From the NCBI RefSeq assembly GCF_907164915.1, contig NC_061868.1:46251689-46315688 (forward strand): a stretch of DNA of 64,000 nucleotides, in the 5' to 3' direction. A program made the translations under genes and the position numbers. The notes under the pieces are model-generated. The model made no database searches and had not been told where the DNA came from. It saw nothing but the letters and a program-made list of their open reading frames with translations. Position 1 is the first letter of the stretch, and each line of letters starts with the position of its first letter. The stretch is from Impatiens glandulifera (Eukaryota; Streptophyta; Magnoliopsida; Ericales; Balsaminaceae). This document shows positions 39,301-52,572 of this stretch, piece after piece.

Positions 39301-40433
39301 TATGATTGGTATAATATTCTTTTTTTTCAGATATTTCTAACTAAGTAGAAAATTTAGAAATAATGACCATTTATGAATATTTTGTTTATGTTGGTTTATA
39401 TTTTTATTTTTTATTCTTTTTAAAAATTATAACCCCACTCTAACTTAAAAAGTTATTTATAAGAATTAAATTTCAATATTTTTTACCTTTTAATTAAGAT
39501 TTTTACATTTAAATTAAATTATATAGTAGATTATAAATTTTGATGATTAAAAAAAATATTTTTTTCTTTAAACAAAATTATTTTAAAAAAAAAACAAGTC
39601 CGTGAGTAATGGTGTTAAAGTCAAAAATGGATGCTGATTTCATTGGGGCCCTCATAGAACAGATTCATGGATGGATTGTGGCATTGCCAGTAAGTAAATT
39701 ATAAAACGTGTGGATAATTAATAATAAATTAAATAAACTTCTAGATACTTTTCATATATATATGATTTAGATGGGTAATTTTTAGAATTAGTAAAATGAT
39801 TTGTTATAAATGGAAAATTAATAAAATTGAGAAAAGTATTATAATAGGAAAATATTAGATTTTAGGTCAATTTGTGCTAAGCTTTAACTACTTCAAATTA
39901 TTTATCATCACATGGATTACATCATTTATGGAAAGTGACTTTCACCAATTCATTTTAAAATAGTCCAAGTATCACAAATAATTATTTTAAAGATTATAAT
40001 TTAAATGATAATTTGTGTACTGTGTTAATTAATGAAATAATTTTTTTTTTACCTTTATAATTTTTTTGATACAATTAATGTGAAAAAGTAAAATAAATAA
40101 ATATAACAATATAATATATCTATTAAAAATATATAAATAACTCAAATCCAACGTTATTTTCATTAATTAAAATACTAAAATATTTTATTTTAAATTATTT
40201 CTTATTATTTTCATTATATATTAATATCATATAATAAAAAAAATTGGTATTAACAATCAATCAAACAAGGTCTTAGGTAGTGATAACTTTATTTATTTAG
40301 TCAAAGTAAAATGACCCACTTGACTATTCTTCACACTATATGCCAAAGCGCCATCATCGCAAATATGAAAATTCTCAACTTCCGTTAAATTCCCGCTGTT
40401 GTTTCTCTTCCTCTATCCAAAACTCGCCGTTAA
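36375..40433. other. AT-rich intergenic DNA upstream of RLK gene
   Basis: About 4 kb with no supported gene. A tRNA-like word (TAGTCTAGTGGTAAAAG, about 38052) resembles a Pol III A-box, but no B-box follows. The last 100 bp before the receptor kinase are pyrimidine-rich, as expected for a 5' leader. Confidence 0.45.
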
Positions 40434-43400
40434 ATGTTCTCCGGTATGCCGACGACGACTGAACAATCACGGCGACCAAACCAACAATTCTTCATCCTTC
40501 TCATTCTCCTTCCACTTCTCTTCCCGGCAGGGGTCTTCTCCGACGATCTTCAGTTAATCCTCACCCTCAAGACCGCCTTTCAGAACCCTTCCGCCACCGT
40601 ATTCAATTCATGGGATTCGAAAACAAACAAGCTCTGTAATTTCACAGGAATCACTTGCCTCCAAGATGGCTCTGGCTCTGGCTCGGTCCAGGTTATTGAG
40701 TTATCGAGTCAATATCTCTCCGGCGTGGTACCGTTTGACTCGATTTGCCAGCTGAAATCATTGGAGAAGCTCTCACTGGGTAAGAATTCACTCACAGGAC
40801 CCATCACAGACGAATTGAAGAACTGTGTTAATCTCAAGTATCTTGATCTTGGTAACAATTTCTTCCAAGGACCAGTCCCAGACCTCTCTAATCTCAATCA
40901 ACTCAACTATTTGTACCTAAACATGAGTGGGTTTTCTGGTGCTTTTCCATGGAATTCATTATCAAATATGTCCAATTTGGTTGCTCTCAGTCTTGGGGAT
41001 AACAGTTTTGATCTTTCGCCATTTCCGGATGTTGTTACCAAGCTGAAGAAGTTGAATTGGCTCTACTTATCCAATTGCAGCATCGGAGGTCGGATTCCTC
41101 CCGGAATTGGAGATCTGACGGAGCTGACCAATCTGGAGCTGTCGCAGAACCATTTGTCCGGTGAAATTCCTATGGAGATAACGAAATTGAAGAATCTCTG
41201 GCAACTAGAGATTTATTTAAACAATCTAACCGGAAAATTGCCAATTGGATTAGGTAATCTTCAAAAACTTGAATTATTCGACGTTTCAAGGAATCAGTTG
41301 GAAGGGGATTTATCCCAATTGAGTGAGTTGACAAATCTGGTGAGTCTACAACTATTTACGAACCGGTTAACAGGAGTAATTCCGCCGGAGCTGAATGATT
41401 TCAAGAGGCTGGTTAATCTGTCTCTGTATGGAAACCAACTCACCGGTCAGCTCCCTCAGAAACTCGGCTACTGGTCTGATTTCAACTTCATTGACGTATC
41501 GGAAAATTACTTGACGGGTCCTATTCCACCGGATATGTGTAGGAATGGAAAAATGAGAAAGCTTCTTATTCTTCAGAACAAATTCTCCGGCAACATTCCG
41601 GCGACATATGCTAGCTGCACATCCATGACGCGTTTACGCGTCAGCAACAACTCTCTTTCAGGAGTTGTTCCCACCGGAATTTGGGAGTTGCCGAATGTGG
41701 GTCTGATCGATATTGCTCTGAATGCATTTGAGGGTCCAATTTCAGACGGGATCGGAAAAGCAGAGTCTTTGGAGCAGTTATTGGTAGGCAATAATAAACT
41801 ATCCGGCCAAGTTCCGTCATCAATTGCAAACGCAGCTGAATTGGTGGAAATTGATCTAAGCGATAACCTGTTCTCAGGTGGAATTCCGGCGACAATCGGG
41901 CAATTGCATAAGCTAAGCAGTCTTCTTTTGCAGAACAACAAAATTTCTGGTTCAATTCCGGAAAGCATTGGTTCTTGCCTTTCTTTATCTAACGTAAACA
42001 TGGCTGGTAATTCAATCTCCGGCAAAATACCATTATCTATTGGCTCGCTCCCGGTTCTGAATTCGCTGAACTTGAGCGGAAATCGTCTCTCCGGCAACAT
42101 TCCAGACACCCTTTCACCTCTCAAACTTAGCCTACTCGACCTTTCCCATAATCAGCTCTCTGGACCAATCCCGGATTCCCTTTCGTCTGGCAGCTTCGCC
42201 GGAAACAATGGCCTCTGTAGTCAGAAAATTAACGGATTCCGACACTGTTCTTTGTCGGATACCAATGGCCTCAACAGACCGAAAGTGATAATTATCATAC
42301 TTTCTATAGCAATATTTATCGGACTTTTGCTTCTTTCAATCCCCTGTTATTCGTACATGAAGAAGAAAAGAGGTCAAAAACTTCTAACCCGATCCCTGAA
42401 AGAAGATTCATGGGATGTGAAATCATTCCATCGGATAACATTTACAGAAGACGAAATTCTCGATTCAATCAAGCAAGAGAATCTCATCGGTAAAGGAGGA
42501 TCAGGAAACGTATACAAGGTTTCATTATCCAATGGCAAGGATCTAGCCGTGAAGCACATTTGGAATTCCCTTGAAGGAAAGCAGAAATACTTTGGCAGCG
42601 GAACCCCGATGCTGCCAAAGAGCGGAGGTGGGCGGAGAAAGTCACTTGAATTCGATGCTGAAGTTCAAACTTTAAGCTCAATTCGCCACGTAAACGTGGT
42701 TAAGCTTTATTGTAGTATTTCGAGCGAAGACTCGAACTTGTTAGTATACGAGTTTCTCCCCAATGGGAGTTTGTGGGATCGACTTCACATGTCACAAAAG
42801 ATATCCCTTGATTGGGAGACTAGGCACGAGATCGCTCTAGGTGCGGCAAAAGGGTTGGAATATCTTCATCACAGCTGCGATCGGCCTATCATTCATCGAG
42901 ACGTGAAATCTAGCAATATTTTGTTAGACGAGTTCCTAAAGCCCAGGATCGCTGATTTCGGACTCGCCAAGATCGTGAACCCAAACGCAGGTCAAGACTC
43001 AACCCAGGTCATTGCAGGAACCCATGGCTACATCGCCCCGGGTATGTACACTTTTTTTTAGATGAGAACACGTTTGAAAATAGATGTCCTAATACTTTGT
43101 TTCTTTTGTTAGAATACGGATATACATACAAGGTTAGCGAGAAAAGCGACGTGTACAGTTTCGGGGTAGTGTTGATTGAACTAGTGACGGGTAAGAAGCC
43201 AATCGATCCAGAGTACGGTGACAATAAGGACATCGTCGACTGGGTGTGTAGTAAAGTGAAGACAAGGGAAACCGTGTTGAGCATTGTGGACTCGAGTATT
43301 CAAGGTTATCATCGAGAAGAAGCCCTAGATGTTCTTCGAATCGCGATTCTGTGTACAGCAAGGCTACCTTCGTCGAGACCATCAATGAGAAGAGTGGTCC

Positions 43401-43462
43401 AGCTGTTAGAAGAGGCCGAGCCAAATACCAAATTCGTGAGCATCATGGTAAACAAAGACTAA
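40434..43462 (+). CDS. RLK7: LRR receptor-like kinase, RLK7/HAIKU2 type
   Basis: Exons 40434-43041 and 43113-43462 (GT-AG; the junction makes the Glu of the APE motif) encode 985 residues, against 977 for Arabidopsis RLK7 as I recall. A signal peptide (about residues 15-36) precedes SDDLQLILTLK and about 20 leucine-rich repeats, including YLSNCSIGGRIPPGIGDLTEL. One membrane span follows (VIIIILSIAIFIGLLLL). The kinase domain is complete: glycine loop IGKGGSGNVYKV, AVKHIW lysine, HRDVKSSN, DFGLAK and IAPEYGY. RLK7 perceives the danger peptides PIP1/PIP2, and its sister HAIKU2 controls seed size. The ectodomain is closer to RLK7 in my reading, but orthology is not proven. Introns are few, as in LRR-XI kinases. 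The tail ends in FVSIMVNKD. Confidence 0.93.
43042..43112 (+). other. single intron of the RLK gene
   Basis: 71 bp, GTATGT...TTAG. It splits the kinase activation segment between Pro and Glu of APE. Reading through gives an early stop, so the intron is needed for an intact kinase. Confidence 0.85.
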
Positions 43463-43666
43463 GGGATACACTATCGTCGCTACCATCTTTTAGAAAGTTT
43501 AAAATATGGGTAGTTAGCGAGACTTTGTTACCTAGTACATTGGCTTATGTTATGTTTAATAAACTAGTTCAATAATGAAAAACCAACCATACATGAATGC
43601 AGAATACAAGAATAGAAATGGTAAAAACTAAAAAGACATAAAGAGATGAATTGTACTTATGTTTTA

Positions 43667-44481
43667 TTAGGCGCGTTTTAAGTCAGCCGGCTTGTGTGTA
43701 TTCCATTGCAATAGCATCCATACAATCGATGTTCCTATATCACAAACAAAAACAGAACAACAAATTAAGCAGAAGAAAAGTAGTATACAATTAGTATGCA
43801 CTACCCAGATGTTGAATACCTGCGAAGATGCCGACTGTTGTTAGATTAGCAATTGCCATAGTTTGATAAACAAGGTATTCAGACAAGAAATGTCCAAATG
43901 CATAAACAAAGGACAAGAAGGTTGCGAGATAGAGTGGCTTGTTTTCGAGGTTAAACGCGCACAAGAAACAAAGTGTGCATGTCAAGAGCGTCCAAACACC
44001 AAATGTCCTCCCATGAACTTCGGTCACTGCATAAAAATACATTTACAATTACTAAATTTAATGTAATTTTGTTTCAGGCAACATAAACCCTAGTAAATAT
44101 CTAGTTCTAAGGGTTTCATTATAAGAACTGGCTGGATCTTTCAAATGATATGATATGATGATACATTTCATTATCAGCCAATGAATTTACATTTTCAATT
44201 AACCAAACCGGACTGATCATTCCTCTCAATTAGGTTTTCTATCGGATACTTAAATACACGCAACAATGGAGAGAGTGATATTGATTCTTGAAAGCGGAAA
44301 TAAAGTATGAAATGAGAGGATTGATTGATTGAATTTCAGTTTGTAGAAATGAATGAGGAGACTCACTGGTGGTTTTGGAGAAGACGGCGAGACGGAGGGC
44401 CCATATATCGAAGAATCCGAACCAGACGGAAAGCAATCGAAGTGAACCTACGAGCATCAACCACCAACCTAATGCCTTCAT
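43667..44481 (-). CDS. ERG28: ERG28-like sterol C-4 demethylation scaffold
   Basis: Exons 44481-44367, 44026-43820 and 43734-43667, all in phase with GT-AG introns, encode 129 residues, the normal plant length. ERG28 is a small ER membrane protein that tethers the enzymes removing the C-4 methyl groups of sterols (methyl oxidase, 3-beta-dehydrogenase/decarboxylase and ketoreductase). Conserved words are MKALGWWLMLVGSLRL, EVHGRTFGVWTLLTCTLC, CAFNLENKPLYLATFLSF and FAGTSIVWMLLQW. About four hydrophobic spans are present. The gene is tail-to-tail with the RLK gene, with 204 bp between stop codons, so their 3' UTRs may overlap. The extra tail after QWN (THKPADLKRA) is not conserved. Confidence 0.93.
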
Positions 44482-45043
44482 CTTCAATCTCTTGATTGCA
44501 GAAATGGACTTTCAGTCAAGTTCTTTCTTCACCTTCTCTCTCTTTCTTTCTAGTTTCGACTATGAACAGAATTCTTTTTCCCTAATTTCTATAGATCCTT
44601 TCGTTATTCAAAATTTTCAAAATTATTTTTTTTTTTTTTTTTTTTAATAAATGGGCATTATGGACCTTGTTTAAAAATATATATATATATTATTTTAATA
44701 AACATAATTATTATTTTTTTAATTAACGACTAAACCTTTTATTACTTAGCTACATTTTTTTTATTTATCAGATTATTTTTAAATAATCACTTCTCATATA
44801 ACATATTTTTTAACCATTAACATTAAATTCATTAATTTAAATATTATTATTTTATTTTAAATATATTTAAATTTTATTTATAAAAAAATAATTTAATTAT
44901 TTAATTAAAATAATATATTTATTTATTAAAAAAAATCAAATATCTTAAAATTAAACCAGCTATATATTAGTAATTAAAAAATAAAATAGATTAGAAAGAT
45001 AATAGAGTTAAGAGATAGTTTGCACCTAGATACAGCTCAAGAG
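44482..45043. other. ERG28 promoter and AT-rich DNA
   Basis: The 5' side of ERG28 has a T-run (44625-44645). No gene is present. Confidence 0.4.
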
Positions 45044-45471
45044 TAGGGATGACAATGAGGCGGTGAATGCATTTATCATCCCCGCCCCGTTTTTATTTTG
45101 GGGATTTTTTAATACCATTCCCGCCCCGTTCAATTTTTTCGGTTTCGGAAAATCCCGCGGGAAACCGTTAATAAAGTATTTTAAAAAAATTAAAAAAATC
45201 TATATAAACAAACTTTTTAATATAATATATTGTAATATATTAAAATTTTATATTATTATAAAAAAAATATTACACTCATAAAATATAGTGAATAAATAAA
45301 TATATTAATGATTTAATATATTTAATTATGTTTATAGTGTTCGGGGCAGAATCGGTACGAGATACACAAATATCATCCCCGCTCCATCCCCGTTCAGTTT
45401 CGGAGAAAAACCGTCCCAAACGGAATAATTCGGTTCTGTTTTCGCGGAGCAGTTTCAAATTGTCATCCTTA
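45044..45471. mobile_element. hAT-type MITE (428 bp)
   Basis: Perfect 8-bp duplications CTCAAGAG (45036-45043 and 45472-45479). The ends are TAGGGATGACAAT and, reverse-complemented, TAAGGATGACAATTT. Subterminal repeats contain CCCCGCCCCGTT and CCCCGCTCCATCCCCG blocks with CGGTTTCGG motifs. No transposase is present. Confidence 0.9.
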
Positions 45472-45479
45472 CTCAAGAG

Positions 45480-46357
45480 GTTTGTTCTACGTACGTTTTT
45501 AAATTGAATCTTAATATTTTTTGATTTGGGTTTTTGGATTTTTTTTAATCTTATTAAGATATAAATTTAAATAAAATATTTAGTAATATATTTATATATT
45601 AACAAATTTAATTACCATTCAAATTTTATGCTTTGAAAAGACAATTACTTGTGTTTTTATTTACATACGGCTCACTGTGTAAAAAGAAAATTGGATGGTT
45701 AATTTTGAAATAATTGTATTTTTAATAAATAAATAAAATCATTTCAATTAATAAATTAAATTATATAAATGATAAAGAGTAATAAATGTTGTTTGATTAT
45801 AATTGATTAAAAAAATTATCAAATCTCATTCCCAAATATCTAAAAGAATATGCTCAATGCTTAATATTATAATATTGATCAAAAGAAATAAATTTTTAAT
45901 ATAATAAATTTACTTCATAAATTAAATTATTTTAAAAATAAATCTATATCAAACAAGCCCTAATACATTATTTAATTGAGTGATCAATAGTTACAATCTC
46001 AATATTTCTTTTATTTATTTATTGAGTGTTGTAAATAAAATATATTGTGAATAGCTGGTTTATAGATCTAAACATTTATAAATCCTAAATAAATAAATAA
46101 AAAGACAGCATTTAATATTAATGAGATCAGAGAATCTCTGAATTAAACAATAGCCAATAAATAAACATGAAGACAATATACTGACCTAAATAAACGTGTC
46201 ACATTCTAATTGGTTAATCCAAAGTCCAACCAATTTCATTTCACGTGGCAGACAATTAGCCGCGTACAACCCACCAATCAAAAAACAACACGCCACCCAA
46301 TTATCATTCCCCCTTTAATTCAATTCCCAAATTTAGAACTTCCGAAACAAAATTACC
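45480..46357. other. AVT6 promoter region and AT-rich DNA
   Basis: Mostly AT-rich. The last 150 bp before the AVT6 start are less AT-rich and contain several CCAAT-type words (46202-46300, e.g. CACCAATCAA). Confidence 0.4.
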
Positions 46358-48092
46358 ATGTTATCCTTCTCCGATCGGAGGCAAAAACGAAGACCCCTCC
46401 TCCCTCGGAAGGATCACGGCGATGGAACCCTCGTCGGCGCTTCGTTTTCCAGTGCCGTGTTTAACCTCTCCACCACCGTCGTCGGCGCCGGAGTTATGGC
46501 ACTTCCGGCCACCCTTAAACAACTAGGTATGATCCCTGGATTGATCGTAATTATCGGTGGCGCTATGATAACAGAGGCGTCGATTGATATGATTCTCCGT
46601 TTTAGCTATCCGTCCAAATCAAGATCTTACTCCGGCCTCGTCGCCGATGCCTTCGGAAGCGCCGGCCGTTCACTTCTTCAAGCATGTATAGTCATTAATA
46701 ATATGGGTTTGCTGGTTGTTTACTTGATTATCATAGGTCAGTTTTAATTTGAATTTGATCCTTGTTTTTCTCTTCAATTTCATTTGAAGAATTGGAAAGT
46801 TAAATTATCAACTTTAGTGGGTTTGGTGCAGGGGATGTAATGTCGGGTACTAGGAATATGAATGGTGTTCATCATTCAGGTGTGATTGAAGGATGGGTTG
46901 GTCGTGAAACCTGGTTAGCTGATCGGTTCATTTTGCTACTTCTAACGACACTGTTTGTTTTTGCTCCTCTTATATCCTTAAAGCGTGTCGGTAATTGGTT
47001 TATGGTTAGCCCTGTTTTAATATGGTCATGATCAATTCTACACTTGATTGATTCAAACTGTGTATTTATTATTGCCAGATTCACTTCGATACACATCGGC
47101 TTTGTCGGTCGGGTTAGCATTTGTATTTGTGATGATCATAGCTGGTGTGGCTATCATTAAACTTATAGAAGGAACCATTCAAATGCCACGGTTATTTCCA
47201 ACATTAGTTGATCAGTCATCCTTCTGGAATCTTTTCACTTGTGTTCCTGTATTAGTCACTGCCTATATTTGTCACCATAACGGTAATTAATTAATTCAAA
47301 TTATTAGTTACTTAGTTAGTTAGTTAATTAATTACATTTATAATGCATATGAACTAATTTGCAGTTCATCCGATTGCGAATGAATTGAGAGAACCTACTC
47401 AAATGAAGTCGATAGTGCGATCCTCTTTAGGTTTGTGTTTGTGTGTTTATCTTTTGACTAGCTTCTTCGGGTTCCTGTTATTCGGGGATCAGACACAAGA
47501 CGATGTGCTGGCGAATTTCGATGCTAATCTTGGTATACCGTATAGTTCTTTGTTAGATGATGTGGTGAGGGTGAGTTATTGTGCTCACCTTATGTTGGTT
47601 TTTCCTATTGTGTTCTTCTCGCTTCGTCTCAACTTAGACGGGCTGTTGTTTCCATATGCTGCGATTCCTATAGCAAAGGATAACAGAAGATTCGCTGCGG
47701 TTACTCTAGCCTTGATGTGTTTCATATTTCTTGGTGCTAATTTGGTTCCTACAATATGGGATGCCTTTCAATTTACTGGTGCAACAACTGCTGTTGCTGT
47801 TGGATTCATTTTTCCTGCTGCAATTGCTCTAAGGTTTGGTGCTGCCAATTTTGTAGTTTTTGTTTTTGGAGAACTATAAGGTTAATTTGTTTTGTTTGGT
47901 TTATGTAACAGGGACATACATGGGATTGCTACAAAGAAAGACAGGATGATTTCATGGGTGATGATTGTTTTGGCAATTTCATCAAGCACCATTGCAATAT
48001 TTAGTGATGTTTATAGTATTTTTAGACATAGCAATGGATCACTTGCAGAGGAATTTAAGATTGATCTCATTAGGGATTTTAATATCTCGTAG
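46358..48092 (+). CDS. AVT6-type vacuolar amino acid transporter
   Basis: Five exons (46358-46736, 46832-46990, 47079-47282, 47365-47833, 47912-48092), in phase with GT-AG introns, encode 463 residues. It belongs to the amino acid/auxin permease family (SLC38-like). Plant AVT6 members export acidic amino acids and others from the vacuole. Diagnostic words: FNLSTTVVGAGVMALPATLK (first span), INNMGLLVVYLIIIGDVMSG, TAYICHHNVHPIANEL, and about 11 membrane spans in all. The N-terminal 25 residues are basic and soluble with a double Arg-Arg; there is no signal peptide. The C-terminus is short. The branch within AVT6 is not resolved. Confidence 0.93.
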
Positions 48093-48964
48093 ACATGTTT
48101 TCTTTGATCCAATGTAGAAGAAGAGATTGGAATAAATGAAATTAAAATTCAATTTTGTTGATTGGGGAGTGTGTGTTTTGTTTTGTTTTGTTTTGGTTAA
48201 AGAGAGTTATTATAGTACAACAAATATGTATGGGCCATGTGAATAGTACATGACAGGCAACAAACACATGTGCCAAACATCGACAGATTTTTTGAAAAAT
48301 AAAATCACTTTCTTACCATAATACTTCCCACGTGCTCCTTTTCACAATCAACTTCTTAAGTTCTATCCTAATCAAATATAACTCACTCTTGCTTTTTACT
48401 TTATAATGATAATAATAGTAGTAACCAGAACTTCAATTATTTGTTAGATTAAATTGTTTATTCATAAATTTATGTTATAATTTTTCTTCTATTCAATCAA
48501 CAAGTTAGGTGATCACAAACCAATAACTAATAATAAGCGAGAATAAGATTTTGATATTTATTTTAAAAATTGCACGGATATGAAAGACTCAAATTTATAA
48601 CCTTGAATACATTAGTTATTGCGTTCTCCAGCTAAATGATAGAGTTTTCATAAAATAATATTTTGAACTAATTCATGTTAATTTATGTTTAAGATTTTGA
48701 ATAATCTATATAAATCCCATAAGAAACATACTTAAATGACAAATATAGAGCTTTAGTTAGAAAACTATACAAAAATATTATGTTGAAACTATAATTATTT
48801 TATTTTTAAGATTTTACTATTTTAAAATAAATTAAATAATTTCAAATTTAACCTAATTATAAATTCTCATTTATAATTATAACACTTTAAATTAAGTGAA
48901 TATCATCCATCATTCACAATTATGAGTCATTATATTGTGAGTTATATTAATTTTCTATATTCAA

Positions 48965-49018
<54 letters not shown>

Positions 49019-49842
49019 CAAATGATAACAATAATTACAATAATTAATGAATAAAAAAATCAATTATAACCCAAAATCTAGTCATAATTAAATTTGTGTT
49101 GATTATTTATTTCTGTTATATATTTTAGGGAGACAAAATAGAAGTTATCCATTCTTTGTTTTTTTGTTTTTGGCAAATTCTTATCCTTTGATTTTCTATG
49201 CTTATTTTGTGTAATTCTAATTAGCTTTCTCAATTTTTAAGCTTATCATAGTACTTTATCCCATTTAACATTAACATACTATTTATATATTTAATCAAAT
49301 TTTCAACAAATAGTGAATTGAGTAACAAATTAGTAACGAAATCAGATCGGAAAAGATCTGGTCCAGGTTCCATGCATCATTTCTTAATATTTTTATAATA
49401 TTTAATAAAATTATTACATAAATATTTTAATAATTCAATATAAATATTTTTTAAAAATATACCCACGATGAAACTCGAATCAAAATCAAAGACGTGTTGA
49501 GCTGTTTACATTCTTTTGTATTAATTTAAAAATAATAAAAATAAAAATCTAATCTTGAAACGACATTATTTTCTCTCTCACACACACAGAGACACACAGA
49601 CAGAACATAAAATGGGTTTTCTGTAGTTGTTACTGTGAACTTCTTCTGCAAGCTGTAATTGAATGGAGCTCTTTTGGACCATCTTCCTCTCTCCTTAACG
49701 ATTTACTAATTAATACTACCTTCCCCATATAAGCTTAGCTTCCATTATCATCTCTCCCCATGGATTCTTCTTAATTAAAGACTCTTCTTTTTTCTTTCTT
49801 TTCAAATCTACCGACCGACATTGAATTCATCACAACTTCAAA
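48093..49842. other. intergenic DNA with (AT)n tract
   Basis: An (AT)n tract spans 48966-49013. The 250 bp before CSLC are CT-rich (a CACACACA stretch at about 49580), as in a 5' leader with promoter. No other gene is seen. Confidence 0.45.
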
Positions 49843-52572
49843 ATGTCGCCGCCATTCGATTGGTGGGCGAAGGAATCGCATACAGGAACGCCGGTGGTGA
49901 TAAAGATGGAAAATCCAAATAACTGGTCAATGGATGAACTTGAAGGTACACCGGAGGAGGAAGAAGCTTTATATCTTGACTCCTCCGGCGATAATTCCGG
50001 CGTCAATCAAAGACGGGAAAAGACTAAGAACAAGAACAAGAACGCGAAACAGCTCACATGGGTTTTACTTCTCAAGGCTCATAAAGCAGCCGGTTGTCTC
50101 ACATCCATTGCTTCCTCAATGATTGGGATAGCAGCCGCAATTCGCCGCCGCGTGGCATCTGGAAGAACAGACTCTGACGCCGACAATGATACCGTCGGCG
50201 GCGTAGGTTCTGCTGAGAATAAGACTGTTAAATCCAGGATTTATTTGTGCATTAAGATCTTCCTATGTCTTTCTATCATGTTACTAGGTTTTGAGATTGC
50301 TGCTTACTATAAAGGTTGGGATTTTGGTGCTCATAATCTTCAAATACAGTATCTATCTCTATTGACGAATCCATTTGATGTTAAGGGTGTATTTGATTCG
50401 ATCTATACGAGATGGGTTTTAATCAGGGTGGAGTATCTTGCTCCTCCATTACAAACGCTTACAAATGTTTGTATCTTGCTTTTCCTCATACAGAGCTTAG
50501 ATAGATTAGTTCTCTGTTTAGGCTGTATATGGATCCGTTTGAAGAATATCAAACCGATCCCTAAAGTAACTCCGGTCGATTCAGAATCCGGCGACGGTGG
50601 TTTCTTCCCCATGGTTCTTGTTCAGATCCCCATGTGCAATGAGAAAGAGGTACAAGTTTCCATTTCCATTTCTAACTTCAACCCGTTTCCTAAATTGTTT
50701 ACTTTGATTAGGTCTATCAACAATCAATCGGTGCCGCCTGCAATTTAGATTGGCCGAAATCGAAGTTACTGATTCAGATTCTCGACGATTCAGATGACCC
50801 AACAGCCCAATTACTAATTAAAGGTGATGTTCAGAAATGGCAGAGAGAAGGCGCCAACATTACTTACCGGCATCGTGTTCTAAGAAACGGGTATAAAGCA
50901 GGAAATCTCAAATCGGCCATGAACTGCAGCTACGTCAAGGACTACGAATTCGTTGCTATTTTCGACGCAGACTTTCAACCCTCACCGGATTTTCTCATGA
51001 AAACAGTTCCCCATTTCAAAGTAGGGATCTTTTTTAGTAAATCTGAAATCGTAATTGAGAAAAGATTTGTTGAATTTTACCTTTAATTTGCAGGATAATG
51101 AAGATGTGGGTTTAGTTCAAGCTAGATGGTCATTTGTGAATAAAGATGAGAACTTGCTAACAAGATTACAGAATGTTAATTTAGCTTTCCATTTTGAAGT
51201 TGAACAGCAAGTAAATGGTATATTTCTCAACTTTTTTGGATTCAATGGAACTGCTGGTGTTTGGAGGATAAAAGCATTGGAGGAATCTGGTGGTTGGTTG
51301 GAGAGAACGACTGTAGAAGACATGGATATCGCAGTTCGAGCTCATCTCCATGGATGGAAGTTCATCTTCCTCAATGATGTCGAGGTAAAATCACATAATC
51401 AGTATTCAAAATTTCAAATTATTAATAAATAATCTTCTTCTAATCTTGATTATTTAATACAGTGCCAATGTGAATTGCCTGAATCCTACGAAACCTACAG
51501 GAAGCAACAGCACAGATGGCATTCTGGACCAATGCAATTGTTTAGGCTTTGTTTGCCTGACATTATTAAATCCAAGGTAAATAACATTTAATGATGTTTG
51601 GTGTTTGTTTTTTCTTATATTAATAAAGTGAATTTTCACAATACAAAACAATGCCTAAACTAAGTTTGGATAGACTCTGTCAATGATGATTTTTTTGGAT
51701 GATTTAAGATAAAATCCAAAGTCTAGTTTGAAATTATTTTGAATGAAAAGGACTAATAAGATAAACCCTAGTTATATAGAATGGACCACAATCTTTCCCT
51801 TTACATGGCATACACAGAAGTTACCATCTTATCTATCTTCCTTAAATAGGTAAATGGATTAAAGTGGGGGTAAAATAAATTTACTGATTTTGATTTGTTT
51901 GTTTGTTTGTTTTTTTGTTGATCAATAATGAAGATAGGAATGAAGAAAAAGGCCAATTTGATATTCCTCTTCTTCCTCCTAAGGAAACTAGTATTACCCT
52001 TCTATTCATTCACACTTTTCTGCATAATCCTCCCCATGACCATGTTCATACCAGAAGCTCAACTCCCGGCTTGGGTAGTTTGCTACGTTCCAGCAGCAAT
52101 GTCGTTTCTCAGTATCCTACCTGCCCCCAAATCCTTCCCTTTTATCGTCCCTTACCTTCTTTTCGAAAACACAATGTCTGTCACCAAATTCAATGCCATG
52201 ATCTCTGGCCTATTCCAGCTAAGCAGTTCTTACGAATGGGTGGTTACGAAAAAGTCAGGCAGATCTTCGGAAGGGGATCTGGTTTCATTGGAGGAGAAGG
52301 AACGAAAGCTGCAGAGGCAGCATCAGAGGGGAAATTCTGAGCCAGATTTGGAGGCGATGAATGAAGAGATAGAACTGTTGGAGAAGAGTTCGAAGAAGAA
52401 GAAGAAACATAACAGGATTTATACGAAAGAACTGGCTTTGGCTTTTCTGCTACTAACTGCTTCGGCTAGGAGCCTTTTGTCGGCTCAGGGTATTCATTTT
52501 TACTTCTTGCTGTTTCAGGGATTCTCTTTTCTTCTGGTGGGACTTGACTTGATTGGGGAGCAAGTTCAGTAA
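49843..52572 (+). CDS. CSLC: cellulose synthase-like C (xyloglucan backbone glucan synthase)
   Basis: Exons 49843-50649, 50712-51020, 51094-51384, 51463-51576 and 51934-52572 (all GT-AG, in phase) encode 719 residues. CSLC enzymes are Golgi GT2 glycosyltransferases that build the beta-1,4-glucan backbone of xyloglucan from UDP-glucose. Visible motifs are [14 protein letters not shown] at the N-terminus, the first catalytic Asp region LDDSDDP, the DxD pair in FDADFQP, the catalytic EDMDIAVR, and the QQHRW product-binding box. Membrane segments flank the catalytic loop: two before it and four after. The C-terminus ends in LDLIGEQVQ. The N-terminal domain with acidic and Lys/Asn-rich stretches is typical. 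It looks closest to CSLC12/CSLC5-type members, but the subclade is uncertain. Confidence 0.94.

Noticed and set aside
41573..42124. Minus-strand frame of 183 residues
   Set aside because: It is the antisense shadow of the leucine-rich repeats of the receptor kinase.
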